Shown here piece by piece: positions 60,709 through 64,000 of a stretch of DNA of 64,000 nucleotides (the stretch's first letter is position 1; each line of letters starts with the position of its first letter). The stretch covers positions 124,001-188,000 of the forward strand of contig NZ_VFOA01000001.1 of NCBI RefSeq assembly GCF_006715865.1. Reading direction: 5' to 3'. The notes beneath the pieces were generated by a model, which was not told where the DNA came from, ran no database searches, and worked only from the letters and a program-made list of their open reading frames with translations. The translations under genes were made by a program, and so were the position numbers. Source of the stretch: Cellulomonas sp. SLBN-39 (GTDB lineage: Bacteria; Actinomycetota; Actinomycetes; Actinomycetales; Cellulomonadaceae).

Positions 60709-63700
60709 GTGACCCAGAACGCGAAGTCCGACCTCCGTGCCGACTTCGGCGCGAACGAGTGGCTCGTGGACGAGCTCTACGAGCAGTACACGAAGGACCG
60801 GAACGCGGTGGACCCCGCGTGGTGGGACTTCTTCGAGGGCTACAAGCCCGGGTCGGGGGCCGCCGAGGCGGCACCGGCCGAGGCGGACCGTGCGCCGGTC
60901 GCCGTCAGCACCGGGACGGCGGCCCCCGCCGCCGGGCCGGCCGCGACGACGCCGTCCGCCCCGCCGACACCCGTCGCGCAGCCCCCGGCCCCCGAGCCGG
61001 CCGCGACGACGTCGCCGGTCGCCACCGCGCAGCCCGCGACGGCGCCGTACGCGCAGGCCGCCGCCGCGCGCCCCGAGGACGACACGGCCGACGCCCCCGT
61101 CGACGAGGTGCAGAAGCTGCGCGGCCCCGCCGCCCGCGTCGTGACGAACATGGAGTCGTCCCTCGAGGTGCCCACGGCCACCTCGGTGCGCGCGATCCCG
61201 GCCAAGCTCATGGTCGACAACCGGATCGTCATCAACAACCACCTCGCCCGCGGGCGTGGCGGCAAGGTGTCCTTCACGCACCTCATCGGCTTCGCGCTGG
61301 TCGAGGCCCTGCGCGAGATGCCCGCGATGAACGCCGCCTACACGCTCGTCGACGGCAAGCCGGGCGTGCTGCAGCCCGCGCACGTCAACCTCGGCCTGGC
61401 CATCGACCTGGCCAAGCCCGACGGCACGCGCCAGCTGCTGGTGCCGTCGATCAAGAAGGCCGAGACCCTCGACTTCGCGCAGTTCTGGACCGCGTACGAG
61501 GACGTCGTGCGCCGCGCCCGCAACAACAAGCTCGCGGTCGACGACTTCGCCGGCACCACCATCTCCCTGACCAACCCCGGCACGATCGGCACGGTCCACT
61601 CCGTGCCGCGCCTCATGCAGGGCCAGGGCACGATCCTGGGCGTCGGGGCGATGGACTACCCCGCCGAGTTCGCGGGGACGTCCGACGAACAGCTCAACCG
61701 CATGGGCGTGTCCAAGGTCCTGACGATCACGTCGACCTACGACCACCGGATCATCCAGGGCGCCCAGTCCGGCGACTTCCTGCGGATCCTCGGCCGCAAG
61801 CTGCTGGGCGAGGACGGGTTCTACGACCGCGTCTTCGCCGCGCTGCGCGTGCCCTACGAGCCGGTGCGCTGGGTCCGCGACGCGGGCCACGACCCCGACG
61901 TCGAGGCCATCAAGCCCGCGCGGATCGCCGAGCTCATCCACGCGTACCGCTCCCGCGGGCACCTCATGGCGGACACCGACCCGCTCGCGTACCGCCAGCG
62001 CAAGCACCCCGACCTCGACGTCCAGAACCACGGCCTGACGCTGTGGGACCTGGACCGCGCGTTCCCCACCGGTGGCTTCACGGGGCGCTCGCGGGCGACG
62101 CTGCGCGAGGTGCTCGGCCTGCTGCGCGACTCCTACTGCCGCACGGTCGGCGCCGAGTACATGCACCTGCAGGACCCGCGGCAGCGCCGCTGGCTGCAGG
62201 AGCGCCTGGAGTCCGGGTACGCCCGCACCCCGCGCGAGGACCAGCTGCGGATCCTGCGCCGGCTCAACGCCGCCGAGGCGTTCGAGACCTTCCTGCAGAC
62301 CAAGTACGTCGGGCAGAAGCGGTTCTCGCTCGAGGGCGGCGAGTCGCTCATCCCGCTGCTGGACGCGATCCTGTCGCGCGCCGCGAACGGCGGGCTCGAC
62401 GAGGTCGGCATCGGCATGGCCCACCGTGGCCGTCTCAACGTCCTGGCGAACATCGCCGGGAAGTCCTACGGGCAGATCTTCAGCGAGTTCGAGGGCAACC
62501 AGGACCCGAAGTCGGTCCAGGGCTCGGGCGACGTGAAGTACCACCTGGGCACCGAGGGCGTCTTCACGGCCGAGTCGGGTGCGACCACGCAGGTGTACCT
62601 CGCGGCCAACCCGTCGCACCTCGAGGCCGTCGACCCGGTGCTCGAGGGCATCGTGCGCGCCAAGCAGGACCGGATCGACCTCGGCGGCGACGGGTTCTCG
62701 GTGCTGCCGATCCTCATCCACGGCGACGCGGCCTTCGCCGGGCAGGGCGTGGTCTTCGAGACGCTGAACCTCGCCCAGCTGCGCGGCTACCGCACGGGCG
62801 GCACGATCCACCTGATCGTCAACAACCAGGTCGGGTTCACCACGGGGCCGTCGTCGTCGCGCTCGTCGCAGTACGCGACCGACGTGGCCAAGGGCCTGCA
62901 GGTGCCGATCTTCCACGTCAACGGGGACGACCCCGAGGCCGTGGTGCGGGTCGCCGAGCTCGCGTTCGAGTACCGCGAGCAGTTCGACCGCGACGTCATC
63001 ATCGACATGGTCTGCTACCGCCGTCGCGGGCACAACGAGGGCGACGACCCCTCGATGACGCAGCCGATGATGTACAACCTCATCGAGGCCAAGCGGTCGG
63101 TGCGCAAGCTGTACACCGAGACCCTCGTGGCCCGCGGCGACATCACGCTCGACGAGGCCGAGCAGGCGCTGCGGGACTACCAGCAGCAGCTCGAGCGCGT
63201 CTTCGCCGAGACCCGCGAGGACGGCTGGACGCCGCCGCCGCCGGAGTCCGAGGCCGTCGCGGGCCTGGAGCGCCCGGAGTCCCAGCTCGAGGACGCCGGG
63301 ATGATGGTCGGCTGGCAGACCGCGGTGCCCGCGTCGGTGCTCGAGCGCATCGGCCGCGCGCACGTGCAGCCGCCCGAGGGCTTCACCGTCCACCCCAAGC
63401 TCGCCCAGCTGCTGGCCCGGCGCGAGCAGATGAGCCGCCAGGGCGGCATCGACTGGGGCTACGGCGAGATCCTCGCGTTCGGGTCCCTGCTCGTCGAGGG
63501 CACGCCGGTCCGCCTCGCGGGCCAGGACTCGCGCCGCGGCACCTTCGTGCAGCGGCACGCCGTGCTGCACGACCGGCAGACGGGTGCGGAGTGGACCCCG
63601 CTGCTGTACCTGTCGGGCGACCAGGCGAAGTTCTGGGTCTACGACTCCTCCCTGTCGGAGTACGCGGCCCTCGGGTTCGAGTACGGGTACTCCGTCGAGC

Positions 63701-64000
63701 GGCCCGACGCCCTGGTGCTGTGGGAGGCGCAGTTCGGCGACTTCGTCAACGGCGCGCAGACCGTCATCGACGAGTTCATCTCCTCGGCCGAGCAGAAGTG
63801 GGCGCAGCGCTCGTCGGTGGTGCTCCTGCTGCCGCACGGCTACGAGGGCCAGGGCCCGGACCACTCGTCCGCCCGCATCGAGCGGTTCCTGCAGCTCGCG
63901 GCGGAGGACAACATGACCGTCGCGCAGCCGTCGACGCCCGCGTCGCACTTCCACCTGCTGCGCCGGCAGGCGTACGACCGCCCCCGCCGACCCCTGGTGG
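60709..64000 (+). CDS. kgd: multifunctional 2-oxoglutarate decarboxylase/dehydrogenase E1 with fused E2 domain (Kgd), 3' end outside window
   Basis: Citrate-cycle enzyme. 1097 codons visible of about 1240. N-terminal tail [15 protein letters not shown], then an Ala/Pro linker (about 50-130), then a succinyltransferase-like E2 catalytic domain with DHRIIQG (His346), then the E1 thiamine-diphosphate domains: [72 protein letters not shown] and [16 protein letters not shown]. This E2-E1 fusion is the actinobacterial Kgd/OdhA type, regulated in relatives by the FHA protein GarA/OdhI and acetyl-CoA. No lipoyl domain. GTG start with GGAAG upstream. Confidence 0.97.
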   Translation, partial: MTQNAKSDLRADFGANEWLVDELYEQYTKDRNAVDPAWWDFFEGYKPGSGAAEAAPAEADRAPVAVSTGTAAPAAGPAATTPSAPPTPVAQPPAPEPAATTSPVATAQPATAPYAQAAAARPEDDTADAPVDEVQKLRGPAARVVTNMESSLEVPTATSVRAIPAKLMVDNRIVINNHLARGRGGKVSFTHLIGFALVEALREMPAMNAAYTLVDGKPGVLQPAHVNLGLAIDLAKPDGTRQLLVPSIKKAETLDFAQFWTAYEDVVRRARNNKLAVDDFAGTTISLTNPGTIGTVHSVPRLMQGQGTILGVGAMDYPAEFAGTSDEQLNRMGVSKVLTITSTYDHRIIQGAQSGDFLRILGRKLLGEDGFYDRVFAALRVPYEPVRWVRDAGHDPDVEAIKPARIAELIHAYRSRGHLMADTDPLAYRQRKHPDLDVQNHGLTLWDLDRAFPTGGFTGRSRATLREVLGLLRDSYCRTVGAEYMHLQDPRQRRWLQERLESGYARTPREDQLRILRRLNAAEAFETFLQTKYVGQKRFSLEGGESLIPLLDAILSRAANGGLDEVGIGMAHRGRLNVLANIAGKSYGQIFSEFEGNQDPKSVQGSGDVKYHLGTEGVFTAESGATTQVYLAANPSHLEAVDPVLEGIVRAKQDRIDLGGDGFSVLPILIHGDAAFAGQGVVFETLNLAQLRGYRTGGTIHLIVNNQVGFTTGPSSSRSSQYATDVAKGLQVPIFHVNGDDPEAVVRVAELAFEYREQFDRDVIIDMVCYRRRGHNEGDDPSMTQPMMYNLIEAKRSVRKLYTETLVARGDITLDEAEQALRDYQQQLERVFAETREDGWTPPPPESEAVAGLERPESQLEDAGMMVGWQTAVPASVLERIGRAHVQPPEGFTVHPKLAQLLARREQMSRQGGIDWGYGEILAFGSLLVEGTPVRLAGQDSRRGTFVQRHAVLHDRQTGAEWTPLLYLSGDQAKFWVYDSSLSEYAALGFEYGYSVERPDALVLWEAQFGDFVNGAQTVIDEFISSAEQKWAQRSSVVLLLPHGYEGQGPDHSSARIERFLQLAAEDNMTVAQPSTPASHFHLLRRQAYDRPRRPLV

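Noticed and set aside
58867-63954. Minus-strand open frame of about 1695 codons over the two-component genes and kgd
   Set aside because: Antisense to strongly conserved genes, low-complexity composition, no ribosome site or domain.

Overview
The window is high-GC DNA from an actinobacterium. Gene content and protein style suggest Cellulomonas or a close relative in Cellulomonadaceae: a multifunctional 2-oxoglutarate decarboxylase (Kgd) with a fused succinyltransferase domain, a Tad pilus locus with a small DUF4244-type pilin, a MalFG-type sugar importer without its own ATPase, a prfB-ftsE-ftsX-M23-smpB block, and many GTG starts with 4-base ATGA/GTGA overlaps. The genus is an inference. Several genes have a TAnnnT -10 box only 6 to 8 bases before the start codon, which predicts leaderless mRNAs.

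Layout. 1-9 kb, minus strand: a DEAD-box helicase cut by the window start, a short UvrA-like ABC ATPase, a methyltransferase/AraC/VOC operon, and two unknown proteins (one membrane). 7.9-15.0 kb is a sugar module: a ROK repressor and an SMP-30-like lactonase on the minus strand face a GH13 alpha-glucosidase, a Tat-exported lipoprotein and two permeases. 15-19 kb: an RluA-type pseudouridine synthase, a two-domain unknown protein and an iron-sulfur (6-4)-type photolyase.

18.9-25.6 kb is the accessory zone. It holds an AbiE toxin-antitoxin pair with a 37-base palindromic operator, a decayed HNH endonuclease tail directly behind the toxin gene, an ATP-grasp protein, an IS481-type transposase remnant, a three-gene ABC-2 exporter, and ssrA (tmRNA) with a perfect 25-base palindrome beside its 3' end.

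25.7-34.2 kb: dimethylargininase, a membrane-anchored matrixin-like metalloprotease, an HtrA-type protease, a Pro/Ala-rich membrane protein, a PadR-controlled FtsX-like ABC system and an ATP-dependent DNA ligase. 34.3-40.4 kb: YwiC-like and DUF427 proteins, then smpB, an FtsEX-partner peptidase, ftsX, ftsE and prfB. SmpB and tmRNA, the two parts of trans-translation, are both present but about 10 kb apart.

40.7-47.7 kb: a LacI regulator behind a 10-codon leader ORF, a chemoreceptor, and a 1244-residue surface protein with Pro-Thr repeats, an LAQTG sorting signal and a possible Zur box upstream. 47.9-52.9 kb: an internally deleted epoxide hydrolase pseudogene, then the Tad operon. 53.1-64 kb: an aldose 1-epimerase, a VanY-like carboxypeptidase, two CNNM/CBS proteins, an OmpR/HK pair, and kgd running off the window end.

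No CRISPR array, rRNA, ordinary tRNA gene or intact transposon was seen. The best leads are the AbiE locus and its remnant, the ABC trio next to ssrA, the uORF-led LacI gene, and the sortase-anchored protein with its candidate metal box.
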